Origin: Pseudomonadota bacterium
Lineage (GTDB): Bacteria; Pseudomonadota; Gammaproteobacteria; Steroidobacterales; Steroidobacteraceae
Direction of reading: 5' to 3'
Length of the DNA stretch: 55,366 bases
NCBI GenBank assembly: GCA_021777555.1
Contig: JAJYDK010000025.1
Location: forward strand, 1 to 55,366
The translations under genes and the position numbers were made by a program. The notes below the pieces were generated by a model. It was not told the origin of the DNA. It was given only the letters and a program-made list of their open reading frames with translations, and did not search any database. Positions 23,701 through 33,128 of the stretch are shown piece by piece. The first letter of the stretch is position 1. Each line of letters starts with the position of its first letter.

Positions 23701-26340
23701 CTACTGCAGGGTCCGGGCGACCTCGACGCGCGCGAAGCACTCGATCTGATCGCCAACACGCACGTCCTGGTAGTTCTTCACGCCGATGCCGCACTCCGTG
23801 CCGGCGCGCACTTCCCCGACATCGTCCTTGAAGCGGCGCAGGGACTCGAGCGCGCCTTCGAAGATGACCACGTTGTCGCGCAAAACGCGGATCGGGTTGT
23901 TGCGGCGCACGTAGCCTTCGCTCACGAGGCACCCGGCGACCACGCCGAACTTGCTCGAGCGGAACACATCACGCACCTGCGCCACGCCCACGATCTGTTC
24001 CTTGATTTCCGGACGAAGCAGTCCGGTCATCATCTGCCTCACATCGTCGATGGCTTCGTAGATGATGCTGTAGTAGCGCACCTCGACGCCCGTCTCCTTC
24101 ACGGCCTCGCGAGCACCGGAGTCGGCGCGAACGTTGAAGCCGATGATGAGCGCCTTGGAGGCCGCCGCGAGCTGCACGTCCGAGACGGTGATGCCGCCGA
24201 GGCCGCTCGCAATCAGCTTGACCTGCACTTCCTCCGTCGAGAGTTTGGTGAGCGCCTCGCGCAGCGCCTCGACGCTGCCCTGTACGTCTCCCTTGATCAG
24301 GACCGCGACGACACCGGCTTTTTCCTCGCCGAGCTGCGAGAACACGTCCTCCGCACGCGTCGTCTGACGCGCGAGTTTCACGTCGCGCGACTTGCCCTGA
24401 CGGTAGAGCGCCACCTCGCGCGCCTTGCGCTCGCTCTCGACCACAAGGATCTCATCTCCGGCGTTCGGCGCGCCCGAAAGACCGAGCACCACGACCGGCA
24501 TGGAGGGCGGCGCTTCCTCGACGGAGCGGCCGTTCTCATCGAACATCGCGCGCACGCGCCCGAACTCGGGGCCGGCAATGATGGGGTCACCGAGGCGCAA
24601 CGTGCCCTTCTTCACGAGCACCGTGGCCACCGCGCCCCGCCCTTTCTCGATGCTCGACTCGATCACGACGCCGGAGGCGAGCCCGGTGCGCGGCGCGCGC
24701 AGCTCGAGCACTTCCGCCTGCAGCAGCACCGCATCGAGCAGCGCATCGATTCCCTCGCCGGTGTGCGCCGAGACGTTGACGAACATATTCTGTCCGCCCC
24801 ACTCCTCGGGGATCACCTCTTGCTTGGCGAGCTCGCTGCGCACCCGGTCCGGGTCCGCCCCGCTCTTGTCGATCTTGTTGACCGCCACCACGATCGGCAC
24901 CCCCGCGGCACGGGCGTGCTGGATCGCCTCGACGGTCTGTGGCATGACGCCATCGTCGGCCGCCACCACCAGGATGACCACGTCGGTCGCCCTGGCGCCC
25001 CGGGCACGCATGGCGGTAAACGCCGCATGACCCGGGGTATCGATGAACGTCACGACACCCTTGGGCGTTTCAACGTGATAGGCGCCGATGTGCTGCGTGA
25101 TACCGCCAGCCTCGCCCGCCGCCACCTTGGCGCGACGGATATAATCGAGGAGCGAGGTCTTGCCATGATCGACGTGGCCCATGACGGTCACGACCGGCGG
25201 GCGGGACTCGAGCTGGTTCTCCTGCTCCTGCGCGCCCTGCAGATCCACCTCGATCTGATTCTCCTGCATGAGTTTCGGTGTGTGGCCGAGTTCCTCCACC
25301 ACCAGCACCGCCGTGTCCCGCTCGAGCGCCTGATTGATCGTGGCCATGACGCCGAGGTTCATCAGTGCCTTGATGACCGCGGGAGCCTTCACCGCCATTT
25401 TCTGGGCAAGCTCGGCGACGGTGACCGTTTCGCCGATGCTCACCTCACGCACCACCGGCGCGGTGGGCTTCTCGAAGCCATGGCGGCCCTCACCCGAGCT
25501 CGGCAGGGGGCGTGACTTGATGTGGCGCTTCTTCTTGAAGCGCGAGCTCACGTCGGTGGCGACATGCAGCTCTTCCCGGCCGTAACGCGTATGCCGATCA
25601 TCCACAGCGGGCTTTTCGCGGGCCGGCGCTGCCGGGGCCTTCATCGGCGGGGCCTTCATCGGCGGGGCCTTCGCCGCCGGAGCCTTCACCTCGGCCTCCT
25701 TGACCTTCGCGGCCTCCTTGACCTTCGCGGGCTGCTCGGCCTCGGCGATTTGCGCGTGCTCGAGGGCGCGGCGCTCCTGATCCTCGCGATCGTGCCGCTC
25801 CTGCTCCTCCTGTGCGTGCTGCTCGGCGGCCCGACGGGCCTCCTCCTGCGCTCGCTTGCGGGCAGCCTCCTCCTCCTCGATGCGGCGGCGGTTCTCTGCC
25901 TCGAGCCGCTCGTTCTCACGGCGCTCGGCCTCGATCCGCTCCTGCTCCAGGCGCTCGGCTTCCTCGCTCTCGCGCCGCTTCTGCTCGATCTCATCGTGCT
26001 GCTTGCGCGCCTGCTCCTCGAGCACGTCACGCTTGATGTAGGTGCGCTTGGTGCGCACCTCCACGTTCACCGTACGCGCCCGACCCTGGGTGCTCGCCAG
26101 CCTCAGCTCGCTCTGGGTCTTGCGCTTCAGGGTAATCCGGCGCGGCGCGGCATCGCCTTCGGCCGCCTCCCCCGCGCCATGGCTGCGCCGCAGATGAGTC
26201 AGAAGCTCGAGCTTGGCGTCATCGCTGATGCGGTCCTCGGGCCCGCTGACCTGGATCCCGGCCTGGTCGAGCTGCACGAGCAGACGATCCACGGGCACCT
26301 TCAGGACCTCGGCAAATTGGGATACCGTCACTTCCGCCAT
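23701..26340 (-). CDS. infB: Translation initiation factor IF-2
   Basis: 879 residues, the long proteobacterial form. An N-terminal IF2N domain ([21 protein letters not shown]) is followed by a charged Glu/Arg helical stretch and an Ala/Lys/Pro linker containing a short repeat ([13 protein letters not shown]). The GTPase domain has [17 protein letters not shown] and NKIDKSGA. C-terminal domains bind fMet-tRNA and the 50S subunit. It follows nusA by 17 nt and precedes rbfA by 10 nt. Confidence 0.97.
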   Translation of the reverse strand: MAEVTVSQFAEVLKVPVDRLLVQLDQAGIQVSGPEDRISDDAKLELLTHLRRSHGAGEAAEGDAAPRRITLKRKTQSELRLASTQGRARTVNVEVRTKRTYIKRDVLEEQARKQHDEIEQKRRESEEAERLEQERIEAERRENERLEAENRRRIEEEEAARKRAQEEARRAAEQHAQEEQERHDREDQERRALEHAQIAEAEQPAKVKEAAKVKEAEVKAPAAKAPPMKAPPMKAPAAPAREKPAVDDRHTRYGREELHVATDVSSRFKKKRHIKSRPLPSSGEGRHGFEKPTAPVVREVSIGETVTVAELAQKMAVKAPAVIKALMNLGVMATINQALERDTAVLVVEELGHTPKLMQENQIEVDLQGAQEQENQLESRPPVVTVMGHVDHGKTSLLDYIRRAKVAAGEAGGITQHIGAYHVETPKGVVTFIDTPGHAAFTAMRARGARATDVVILVVAADDGVMPQTVEAIQHARAAGVPIVVAVNKIDKSGADPDRVRSELAKQEVIPEEWGGQNMFVNVSAHTGEGIDALLDAVLLQAEVLELRAPRTGLASGVVIESSIEKGRGAVATVLVKKGTLRLGDPIIAGPEFGRVRAMFDENGRSVEEAPPSMPVVVLGLSGAPNAGDEILVVESERKAREVALYRQGKSRDVKLARQTTRAEDVFSQLGEEKAGVVAVLIKGDVQGSVEALREALTKLSTEEVQVKLIASGLGGITVSDVQLAAASKALIIGFNVRADSGAREAVKETGVEVRYYSIIYEAIDDVRQMMTGLLRPEIKEQIVGVAQVRDVFRSSKFGVVAGCLVSEGYVRRNNPIRVLRDNVVIFEGALESLRRFKDDVGEVRAGTECGIGVKNYQDVRVGDQIECFARVEVARTLQ

Positions 26341-26357
26341 ATGTCATGCACCCCCGG

Positions 26358-27854
26358 TCAGTGGCTGGGCGCGAACCAAGGCGCCCGCGCGGTCATGATG
26401 AGTTTGCCCGCCTCTTCCGGGGCCAGGCCTTCGATATCCGACAGATCGTCCACCGACTGCTCGGCGAGATCCTCACGCGTACGCACGCCGCGCCGCGCCA
26501 GCGCCAGCGCCAGATCCGGGCTCATGCCCTCGAGCAGCAGCAGATCCTCCGCGGGCATCGCCTGATCCAGCGACTCCTCGCTGGCGATGGCCTGGGTGAG
26601 CAGGACGTCGCGTGCGCGGTTGCGCAGCTCCTTCACGATCTGCTCGTCGAACTCCGCGATGGAGACAAGCTCGCCCTGCGGCACGTAGGCGATCTCCTCG
26701 ATGGTCGAGAATCCTTCCTGCGCCAGGATGGTGGCGACATCCTCATCGACGTCGAGCTGCTTCATGAACAGCTGCACGAGCGTCTTGGCCTCCGAATCGC
26801 TCTTGGCCTCGGCGTCAGACTCGGTCATGACGTTGAGCTCCCAGCCGGTGAGCTGGCTCGCCAGGCGGATGTTTTGTCCGCCGCGGCCGATCGCCTGGGA
26901 GAGCTTGTCCTCGGCGACCGCGATATCCATGCTGTGGGAGTCCTCGTCGACCACGATGGACATGACCTCGGCGGGCGACATGGCGTTGATGACGAACTGC
27001 GCCGGGTTCTCGTCGTGGGGAATGATGTCCACGCGCTCGCCGGCGATCTCGTTGGACACCGCCTGTACGCGCGATCCGCGCATGCCCACGCAGGCGCCCA
27101 CCGGATCGATACGCGGATCGGTGCTGCGCACGGCGATCTTGGCGCGCACGCCCGGGTCGCGGGCCGCGCCGAGGATGTGGATCAGGCCCTGACCGACCTC
27201 CGGCACCTCGAGCTTGAACAGCTCGATGAGAAACTCCGGGGCGGTGCGGGTCAGGAACAGCTGCGGGCCGCGCAGCTCCGCGCGCACTTCGCGCAGATAA
27301 GCCTTGATGCGGTCCTGAGCCTTGACCTGCTCCCGCGGGATCATGTCGGTGCGCGGCACGAAGCCCTCGGCGTTGGAGCCGAGGTCGATGTACAGACCGT
27401 TGCGATCGACTCGCTTGACGACACCGCTCACGAGCGTGCCGACGCGGTCCTGGTAGGCGTCGACGACCTGCTGGCGCTCGGCCTCGCGCACCTTCTGGAC
27501 GATGACCTGCTTGGCCTGCTGGGCGGCGATGCGGCCGAAGGAGACCGATTCCATCGGCTGCTCGACGAAACCGCCGATCTCGGCCGCGGGGTTCACGTCG
27601 TGCGCATCCTCGAGGCGCAGCTCCCGATCCGGCGCCTGCAGCTCGGTGGAATCATCCGCGAATACGGTCCAGCGGCGGAAGGTCTCGTAATCGCCGCTCT
27701 TGCGGTCGATGGCGACGCGCACGTCCCACTCCTCGCCGTGCTTGCGCCGCGTGGCGGAGGCGAGAGCCGCCTCGAGCGCCTCGAAAATCACTTCTTTGTC
27801 GACGCCCTTCTCGTTGGAGACGGCATCGACAACCATCAGGATTTCCTTGTTCAC
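26358..27854 (-). CDS. nusA: Transcription termination/antitermination protein NusA
   Basis: 498 residues. An N-terminal polymerase-binding domain, an S1 domain (VGTLVSGVVKRVDRNGLYID), two KH domains (DPVGACVGMRGSRVQAV and LSQAIGRGGQNIRLASQL), and two acidic C-terminal helical repeats (EDVATILAQEGFSTIEEIA and DLALALARRGVRTREDLAEQ). The start is GTG at 27854, giving MNKEILMVVDAVS. It has AGAGG eight nucleotides upstream, whereas GTG at 27863 has that motif overlapping it. NusA modulates pausing, termination and rRNA antitermination. Confidence 0.95.
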   Translation of the reverse strand: MNKEILMVVDAVSNEKGVDKEVIFEALEAALASATRRKHGEEWDVRVAIDRKSGDYETFRRWTVFADDSTELQAPDRELRLEDAHDVNPAAEIGGFVEQPMESVSFGRIAAQQAKQVIVQKVREAERQQVVDAYQDRVGTLVSGVVKRVDRNGLYIDLGSNAEGFVPRTDMIPREQVKAQDRIKAYLREVRAELRGPQLFLTRTAPEFLIELFKLEVPEVGQGLIHILGAARDPGVRAKIAVRSTDPRIDPVGACVGMRGSRVQAVSNEIAGERVDIIPHDENPAQFVINAMSPAEVMSIVVDEDSHSMDIAVAEDKLSQAIGRGGQNIRLASQLTGWELNVMTESDAEAKSDSEAKTLVQLFMKQLDVDEDVATILAQEGFSTIEEIAYVPQGELVSIAEFDEQIVKELRNRARDVLLTQAIASEESLDQAMPAEDLLLLEGMSPDLALALARRGVRTREDLAEQSVDDLSDIEGLAPEEAGKLIMTARAPWFAPSH

Positions 27855-27892
27855 TTCTATCACCTCTGCAATCGGCAGCCCAACCCGCCAGC

Positions 27893-28345
27893 CTAACCTG
27901 CCAACCTGGCCTTACCCAGATCCGCGAAACTCACCGCAACCCGCTGCCCGTCGACCTCGAGCGAAAAACCCTCGGTGTCCACCCCGAGCAACGTCCCGGT
28001 GTAGCGACGGCGTCCGGCTCGCGGGGCGGACAGCTCCACGAACACGCGCGAGCCGATGAAGCGCTCGAAGTGCTCTCGGGTACGCAGCGTTCGCTCGGAT
28101 CCCGGCGAGGAGACCTCGAGGGTGTAGGCCGTCGGGATCGGGTCCTCCACGTCGAGGAGCGCGGACACCTCACGGCTCACGCGCTCGCAATCCTCGATGC
28201 CCACGCCAGCCGCACGATCGATGTAGAGCCGCACCACGGCGCTGCCGCGGCCGGCGCTGTGCTCGAGGTCCACGAGCTCATAGCCCAGCCGCCCGATCAG
28301 GGGCTCAATGAGGGCGATCAGCCGCTCGCGCAATGTCGCCGACAT
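27893..28345 (-). CDS. rimP: Ribosome maturation factor RimP
   Basis: 150 residues, usual length. It is needed for 30S assembly. Conserved parts are the N-terminal IEPLIGRLGYELVDLEH, RLYIDRAAGVGIEDCERVSREVSALLD, and YTLEVSSPGSERTLRTREHFERF. The start at 28345 has GGGAGG upstream. It is the first gene of the operon to infB and pnp. Its leader contains two intrinsic terminators (separate entries), so expression may be set by read-through. Confidence 0.95.
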   Translation of the reverse strand: MSATLRERLIALIEPLIGRLGYELVDLEHSAGRGSAVVRLYIDRAAGVGIEDCERVSREVSALLDVEDPIPTAYTLEVSSPGSERTLRTREHFERFIGSRVFVELSAPRAGRRRYTGTLLGVDTEGFSLEVDGQRVAVSFADLGKARLAG

Positions 28346-28373
28346 CGATCCTCCCAAGCCCAGGGCCCAGGGC

Positions 28374-28402
28374 CCAAAAAAACGAATGGGCCCCGCGGCC
28401 CA
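28374..28402 (-). terminator. Second tandem terminator in front of rimP
   Basis: On the minus strand the stem TGGGCC-GCGG-GGCCCA is followed by TTCGTTTTTTT. It ends about 30 nt before the rimP start and lies directly after the first terminator. Confidence 0.8.
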
Positions 28403-28404
28403 CG

Positions 28405-28436
28405 AAAAAAAACAAAAAGCCCCTCGGAGGGGCTTT
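28405..28436 (-). terminator. First tandem terminator in front of rimP
   Basis: On the minus strand the 9-bp stem AAAGCCCCT / AGGGGCTTT with a 3-nt loop is followed by TTGTTTTTTTTC, a very strong intrinsic terminator. Confidence 0.9.
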
Positions 28437-28560
28437 CTGGAAGTCACTCATTCGAGGCGCTCGCCCCGAAGGCGTAGCCGCTCCGATCTCCGCGACCGAG
28501 GCCCGCGGAGGCGCGAATTGTACGCCGACGTAACAGGATCGTATAGGTTTTTTTGTCTAC
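28437..28560 (-). other. Possible short leader transcript or small RNA ahead of the rimP terminators
   Basis: About 120 nt between the hslR start and the first rimP terminator. On the minus strand a TACAAT (28517-28522) could be a -10 box, although no good -35 was found. Downstream the sequence can form CCGCG/CGCGG and GCC/GGC hairpins before the terminator. There is no tRNA T-loop consensus and no convincing ORF. Either an attenuated operon leader or a small RNA would fit. Confidence 0.35.
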
Positions 28561-28570
28561 AATCGCGTGC

Positions 28571-28981
28571 ATGAGCACGAATGAATCGCCCGGGGAAGGC
28601 GGGGGGGCTGCGCGCATCGACCGCTGGCTGTTCGGAGTGCGCCTGTTCAAGTCGCGCTCTCTGGCCGCTCAGGCCGTCAGCGGCGGCAAGGTTCACGTCA
28701 ACGGCCAACGGGTCAAGCCCTCGCATGAGCTGCGTCCCGGGGACGAGGTGAGCTTCGTGCGCGGGGCGATCGAATTCGACTGCTCAGTGCTCGGGATTCC
28801 GGCGAGACGGGGGCCGGCGCCCGAGGCGCTCAGGCATTATCGGGAGTCCGAGGCGAGCGAGGCCCGCCGGGCCGAGTTCGCCGAGCGCATGCGCTTCGCC
28901 GCGGCGCTCACGCCCCGGCCCGAGGACCGACCCGACAAGCATCAGCGGCGCGAGCTGCGCCGGCTGCGCGGTCGCGGTTGA
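28571..28981 (+). CDS. hslR: HslR-like S4-domain RNA-binding protein (heat shock protein 15 family)
   Basis: 136 residues. An S4 domain (RIDRWLFGVRLFKSRSLAAQAV and GKVHVNGQRVKPSHELRPGDEV) covers about 20-85, followed by a basic C-terminal tail typical of Hsp15. In E. coli, HslR recovers stalled 50S subunits carrying peptidyl-tRNA. The ATG at 28571 is preferred over an upstream TTG. A TACAAT at 28558-28563 is so close that the transcript would have a very short leader. Divergent from rimP. Confidence 0.88.
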   Translation: MSTNESPGEGGGAARIDRWLFGVRLFKSRSLAAQAVSGGKVHVNGQRVKPSHELRPGDEVSFVRGAIEFDCSVLGIPARRGPAPEALRHYRESEASEARRAEFAERMRFAAALTPRPEDRPDKHQRRELRRLRGRG

Positions 28982-29155
28982 CCCGGCGCGCTGTCGCGGC
29001 GAGACAATTCCCCCGCCCCGGCTCCGACGGATAATGAGCCCATGCATCCATCCTGCACGAGCGGATCACGCCCGGGTCGGAGCGCGCCCCGCGGTTGCCC
29101 TCCTCCTTGAGCATGGCGAGATCGTGAACGGCCCCAAGGGCAAGAGGTTTCTGGA

Positions 29156-30523
29156 ATGTCTCTGAGCGTGTTCGACATCTTCAAGATCGGCATCGGGCCC
29201 TCGAGCTCCCACACCATGGGGCCGATGCGGGCCGCGCACGAGTTTCTCCTGAGCCTCGAGGCCGACGGGCTCCTCGGCTCGGTGCAGACGCTCACGGTCC
29301 GCCTGTACGGTTCGCTCGCCCTCACCGGGCTCGGGCACGGGACCGATCGCGCCATTCTGATGGGCTTGACGGGCGCAGATCCCGAGACGGTCGATCCGGA
29401 CAGCATCGAGCCGACCCTGCAGCGCATCCGCGCGAGCGGGTGTATCCGCCTCCTCGAGCGGCACGAGATCGCTTTCCAGGAGAAGGAACATCTGCTGCTG
29501 TTGCGCACCGAGCGGCTGCCACACCATTCCAACGGCATGCGCTTCACGGCGAGCGGCGCCGGAGGAGCATCGCTTCGCGAGGAGGATATCTACTCCATCG
29601 GCGGCGGCTTCATCGTTCGCGGAGGCGAGGACCAGGCGCGCGAAGCCACCACCCGGGCGAGACCGCCCTACCCCTTCGCCAGCGGCCGCGAGCTCCTCGC
29701 CCTGTGCCGCGAGAATGGACTCGAGATCTTCGAGCTCATGATGGCCAACGAGCGCACCTGGGCCGCCGAGGCGCAGGTGAATGCCGGGGTGCTGCACATC
29801 TGGCAGGTGATGCGGGCCTGCATCGAGCGGGGATTTCGCCAGAACGGGGTGCTTCCCGGACCGCTCAAGGTGCGCCGCCGCGCCCCGAAGCTCCATCGCC
29901 AGCTCACCGAGAGCGCAACCGCCCGGCCGCTCGAGACGATGGACTGGGTGGACGCGTTTGCGCTGGCGGTCAACGAGGAGAACGCCGCCGGCGGCCGGGT
30001 GGTCACCGCTCCGACCAACGGCGCGGCGGGCATCGTGCCCGCAGTGCTCCATTATTACCGGCGCTTCGAGCCCGGCGCGAGCGATGATGGCGTGGTGCGT
30101 TTTCTGCTCACGGCAGCGGCCATCGGCATGCTCTATAAGCAGAACGCCTCGATCTCGGGCGCCGAGATGGGCTGCCAGGGCGAGGTGGGCGTCGCCTGCT
30201 CCATGGCCGCAGCCGGGCTGGTGGCGGCTCTGCAGGGCAGCAACGAGCAGGTCGAGAACGCCGCCGAGATCGGCATGGAGCACAACCTGGGGCTCACCTG
30301 CGATCCAGTGGGGGGACTGGTGCAGATTCCGTGCATCGAGCGCAACGCCATGGGTGCGATCAAGGCCATCAATGCCGCGCGCCTGGCGATGCGCGGCGAT
30401 GGCACCCACAAGGTGTCCCTGGATCACGTGATCGTCACGATGCGCCAGACCGGCGAGGACATGTCGACGATCTACAAGGAAACCTCGCAGGGCGGACTGG
30501 CGGTGAACGTCCCCGAATGCTAG
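29156..30523 (+). CDS. sdaA: L-serine dehydratase (iron-sulfur type)
   Basis: 455 residues, the single-chain form. It deaminates L-serine to pyruvate using a catalytic 4Fe-4S cluster. N-terminal beta domain [18 protein letters not shown]. The cluster cysteines are expected among [18 protein letters not shown] and [20 protein letters not shown]. The other signatures [17 protein letters not shown] and [11 protein letters not shown] are present. AAGAGG is the ribosome site. It opposes serine synthesis by serC/serA at the window start. SdaA and SdaB types cannot be separated by sequence alone. Confidence 0.94.
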   Translation: MSLSVFDIFKIGIGPSSSHTMGPMRAAHEFLLSLEADGLLGSVQTLTVRLYGSLALTGLGHGTDRAILMGLTGADPETVDPDSIEPTLQRIRASGCIRLLERHEIAFQEKEHLLLLRTERLPHHSNGMRFTASGAGGASLREEDIYSIGGGFIVRGGEDQAREATTRARPPYPFASGRELLALCRENGLEIFELMMANERTWAAEAQVNAGVLHIWQVMRACIERGFRQNGVLPGPLKVRRRAPKLHRQLTESATARPLETMDWVDAFALAVNEENAAGGRVVTAPTNGAAGIVPAVLHYYRRFEPGASDDGVVRFLLTAAAIGMLYKQNASISGAEMGCQGEVGVACSMAAAGLVAALQGSNEQVENAAEIGMEHNLGLTCDPVGGLVQIPCIERNAMGAIKAINAARLAMRGDGTHKVSLDHVIVTMRQTGEDMSTIYKETSQGGLAVNVPEC

Positions 30524-30536
30524 GGGCGAGTCTTCC

Positions 30537-31568
30537 CTAGGACGGCGCTCGGTCGTGGGCCAGGACCACCCGATTGCGCCCGGCGGCCTTGGCGCCGTAC
30601 AAGGCCACATCGGCGTTGTGGCGCAGCGACTCGATCGTGTCGCCCGGCCGACCCGTTGCCGCCCCGATCGACAGCGTCACCTCTCCCGCGAACTGCGTCC
30701 CGTCTGCCCGCACGATGAGGGTGCGCTGAACGCAGCCGCGGATCTTCTCGGCGAGCGCGGCGGCGGCAGCCAAGGTGCCGCCGGGCATGAACACCATGAA
30801 CTCATCGCCACCGACCCGGGCGGCCACATCCTCGCTCGTGAGTTGCTCGCTCAGGATCTCGGCGACTCTCTTCAGCACCTTGTCGCCGATCACATGCCCG
30901 TGGGTGTCGTTGATGCGCTTGAAGTAATCGATATCCACCGCCAGGAAGGCGACTTCGGTGAGGTCCTGCGGATCCTTCCGTGCCTCCACCGCGCGCTTGA
31001 ATCCGTAGAGATTGTTCAGCCCGGTGAGCGGGTCGCGAAGCGGCTCGATCTGGGCTCGCTCCAGGCGCTCCATCACCGTGGCGACCTCGTCGCGCTGGCG
31101 GGCGAGCTGCTCCTGAAGGCTGCGCAGGGTCGACTGGACCAGGGCGGCCCGCTCCAGCACGTCGCAGATCACTCGGGCCGCTGATGCGGAACCGTCGGGA
31201 CCGCTCAGCCGTTCCCTGGCGTCTTCCAGGCAATCGCTGAAGCGCTGCACCGTTGCGCCGGCATCGAGGGTGTCTTGCTCGGTCTTGCCGATGAGCTCGC
31301 GCAGCTCCTGCTGGGCCAGCTCGAAGGTCTGTACGTCCCGGGCCGCGATGTGCAGCGCGTGCAGGCGGCAGATCTCCGTATCGGAGAGCAGGTTCTCGGC
31401 AGCGAGCAGCCTCGCGAGCTCCTGGGTCAGTGCCGGATTGAGGTCGGCGACATGCTCGTACCAGACGGCATAGCTCAACGGGTGATACCCGGCCTGGTGA
31501 GGCGACATCAACTGCAAGGCCTGGCGCAGGATTGCGGCGCTTTCTTCCCTGGATTGCTGGTAGCGCAT
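30537..31568 (-). CDS. Diguanylate cyclase with N-terminal helical domain
   Basis: 343 residues. The C-terminal GGDEF domain is intact: DPLTGLNNLYGFKRAVE, VDIDYFKRINDTHGHVIGDKVL, and GGDEF at 253-257. The allosteric RxxD inhibitory site is absent (TSED at that place), so product inhibition by c-di-GMP is not expected there. The first about 175 residues are helical without membrane segments and have features of the cytoplasmic sensor-like region seen in many stand-alone cyclases; I do not recognise it as a named domain. It lies downstream of csrA on the same strand and convergent with sdaA. Confidence 0.9.
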   Translation of the reverse strand: MRYQQSREESAAILRQALQLMSPHQAGYHPLSYAVWYEHVADLNPALTQELARLLAAENLLSDTEICRLHALHIAARDVQTFELAQQELRELIGKTEQDTLDAGATVQRFSDCLEDARERLSGPDGSASAARVICDVLERAALVQSTLRSLQEQLARQRDEVATVMERLERAQIEPLRDPLTGLNNLYGFKRAVEARKDPQDLTEVAFLAVDIDYFKRINDTHGHVIGDKVLKRVAEILSEQLTSEDVAARVGGDEFMVFMPGGTLAAAAALAEKIRGCVQRTLIVRADGTQFAGEVTLSIGAATGRPGDTIESLRHNADVALYGAKAAGRNRVVLAHDRAPS

Positions 31569-31620
31569 GCGTTGGGTGGCGAATCGCTTTTTTACTTATT
31601 GTTTTTCAATATAGCATCCT

Positions 31621-31781
31621 CAGGGGGACTGTGCACCCCTGGAAACGCGCTCGAATAGCAAGTCGCCACGGGCATTGCCGTGGTCTTCATCCGGTTCGCA
31701 GCCCGGTGGAAGCGCTCGCGGACGCGCCGCGTCCGCGAGGCTCAGGCTTACGCGATTCCGGCCGCGGCCGGCCGGAATCGC
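31621..31781. repeat. Cluster of four strong inverted repeats between csrA and the diguanylate cyclase
   Basis: The 220-nt gap (31569-31788) contains four hairpins: AGGGG/CCCCT near 31622-31641; CCACGG/CCGTGG (31666-31671 with 31678-31683); a 9-bp stem CTCGCGGAC/GTCCGCGAG (31715-31723 with 31731-31739); and a 12-bp stem GCGATTCCGGCC/GGCCGGAATCGC (31752-31763 with 31770-31781). None has a clear T-tract. I find no tRNA or ORF. TATATT on the minus strand near 31608 may be the cyclase -10 box. Confidence 0.7.
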
Positions 31782-31788
31782 CTCCCGC

Positions 31789-32019
31789 TCAGACTCCGGG
31801 CGGGGCAAAGCTCGGAACGGGCTTCGGCGGCTCGCCGTTCGGCGACGCGGCGCGCTGCTCTCTCTTGATCCGTTCGTAGATTTCCTCACGATGCACCGCC
31901 ACATGCTTCGGTGCATTGATGCCGACGCGCACCTGATTACCCTTGACGCCGAGCACCGTAATGGTCACGTCGTCCCCGATCATCACGGTCTCGCCGACTC
32001 GCCTTGTAAGAATGAGCAT
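31789..32019 (-). CDS. csrA: Carbon storage regulator CsrA
   Basis: 76 residues. The global post-transcriptional regulator that binds GGA motifs in mRNA leaders. [18 protein letters not shown] and the RNA-binding HREEIYERI segment are intact. The last about 17 residues are a Pro-rich tail beyond the usual end. AGAGGACC is the ribosome site. There is no alaS or recX next to it, unlike in E. coli or Pseudomonas. It follows fecR by 77 nt on the same strand, in front of a diguanylate cyclase. Confidence 0.96.
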   Translation of the reverse strand: MLILTRRVGETVMIGDDVTITVLGVKGNQVRVGINAPKHVAVHREEIYERIKREQRAASPNGEPPKPVPSFAPPGV

Positions 32020-32054
32020 CTGCTGGTCCTCTGTATGTATTGATTCCGACGAAT

Positions 32055-32085
32055 GGTCCGATCGTTCCCAAGACCCGGTCCGATC
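32055..32085. repeat. 9-bp direct repeat upstream of csrA
   Basis: GGTCCGATC occurs at 32055-32063 and again at 32077-32085, a 22-bp spacing (two helical turns), 36 nt upstream of csrA. It may be an operator. Confidence 0.4.
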
Positions 32086-32096
32086 TTTCCACAGAC

Positions 32097-33128
32097 TCAG
32101 GGATCGGCCCCTACACTTCCCCGAAGGGACCGATAGCCCAGAATGAATTCCCCATCCTGATGAGTGACGGTTATGGGCTCTATCCGGGCAATGCGTTCGA
32201 GCGTCGCATTGACGTCACGGACACCGAATGCGCCGCCGATCTTCATCTGCGCGGCGCGCGGGTCGGCGATCACGATGCGCTCAGGCGTATAGCGACTGAG
32301 ATCGCCGATGAACCTCGACAGGCGCTCCCCCCGGGTCTCGATCATGCCCTCGCGCCAACGAATGACACTCGCGGCGCTCGCGACATGGACATCGGCCACC
32401 AGACCGACGGGCGAATACTCGATTTGCTGATCGGACGTGAGGCGCCGGCTCCAGGAGGGGCGCGCGGCGGGGCCGCTGCCGAGTCCCTCCACCGCGACCA
32501 TGCCGCTCAGCACGGTGACGACCACATTGCCATCGGTCTTCTGGTACACATCGAACCGCGTCCCGAGCACCCGCACTTCGCTGTGCGGCAGCAGGATCCG
32601 AAACGGCCGCGCCGGGTCGTGCACCACATCGAAGTACACCTCGCCGCCGAGCAGCCGCACCCGGCGATCACCCGGGCTGCCCACCCATTCGAGCCGGGTG
32701 CGCGTATTGAGATAGGCGACACTGCCATCCGGCAGGAGGACGCTGTGGATCTGCCCGACCCGGGTCTGATACGTCCGGGGCAGATATCCCTGGTCGCGCA
32801 GCCACATCCAGCCGACCGCCGCAGCGGCGAGGACCGCCGTCGCGGTGGCCGCGGAGAGCCACAGCAACCCCGGCGCCGCGCCGCGCCGCGCCGCCGGCTC
32901 GATGCTCTCGAGGACTTCCACTCGTGCCGGCCCCTTGAGCTCGGCGGCGACATCACACACGGCCCGCAGCTCTCGGAATTCCTGTGCATTCAGCGGCTCG
33001 GCAATCCAGGACTCGAACGCCCGCTGGCGCTCGGGCGCGAAGGTGCCGCCCATGCGGGCAAGCCACAGCGCCGCCTGCCTGCGCGCACGCCGCTGCCGCC
33101 ACCAGGAAATAGGTCCGCCGCGATTCAA
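32097..33128 (-). CDS. fecR: FecR-family anti-sigma/sigma-regulator
   Basis: 343 residues. The N-terminal cytoplasmic part (about 1-85) resembles the DUF4880/FecR N-domain, with [17 protein letters not shown] and [14 protein letters not shown]. One membrane helix is at about 88-110 ([20 protein letters not shown]). The periplasmic FecR domain has [18 protein letters not shown] and [20 protein letters not shown], followed by a small STN-like C-terminal segment. It should relay a signal from the STN receptor at 34099-37110 to the sigma factor. Its start overlaps the sigma gene stop by 4 nt (ATGA). Confidence 0.92.
   Translation of the reverse strand: MNRGGPISWWRQRRARRQAALWLARMGGTFAPERQRAFESWIAEPLNAQEFRELRAVCDVAAELKGPARVEVLESIEPAARRGAAPGLLWLSAATATAVLAAAAVGWMWLRDQGYLPRTYQTRVGQIHSVLLPDGSVAYLNTRTRLEWVGSPGDRRVRLLGGEVYFDVVHDPARPFRILLPHSEVRVLGTRFDVYQKTDGNVVVTVLSGMVAVEGLGSGPAARPSWSRRLTSDQQIEYSPVGLVADVHVASAASVIRWREGMIETRGERLSRFIGDLSRYTPERIVIADPRAAQMKIGGAFGVRDVNATLERIARIEPITVTHQDGEFILGYRSLRGSVGADP

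Noticed and set aside
26346..27896. A 516-codon plus-strand frame opposite nusA
   Set aside because: Antisense shadow; NusA motifs are intact on the other strand.
28437..28560. A tRNA gene ahead of rimP, as in E. coli
   Set aside because: No T-loop consensus, acceptor stem or CCA end could be aligned on either strand.
31640..31790. A tRNA-Ser downstream of csrA, as in E. coli
   Set aside because: The hairpins do not form a cloverleaf and there is no GGTTCGA box.
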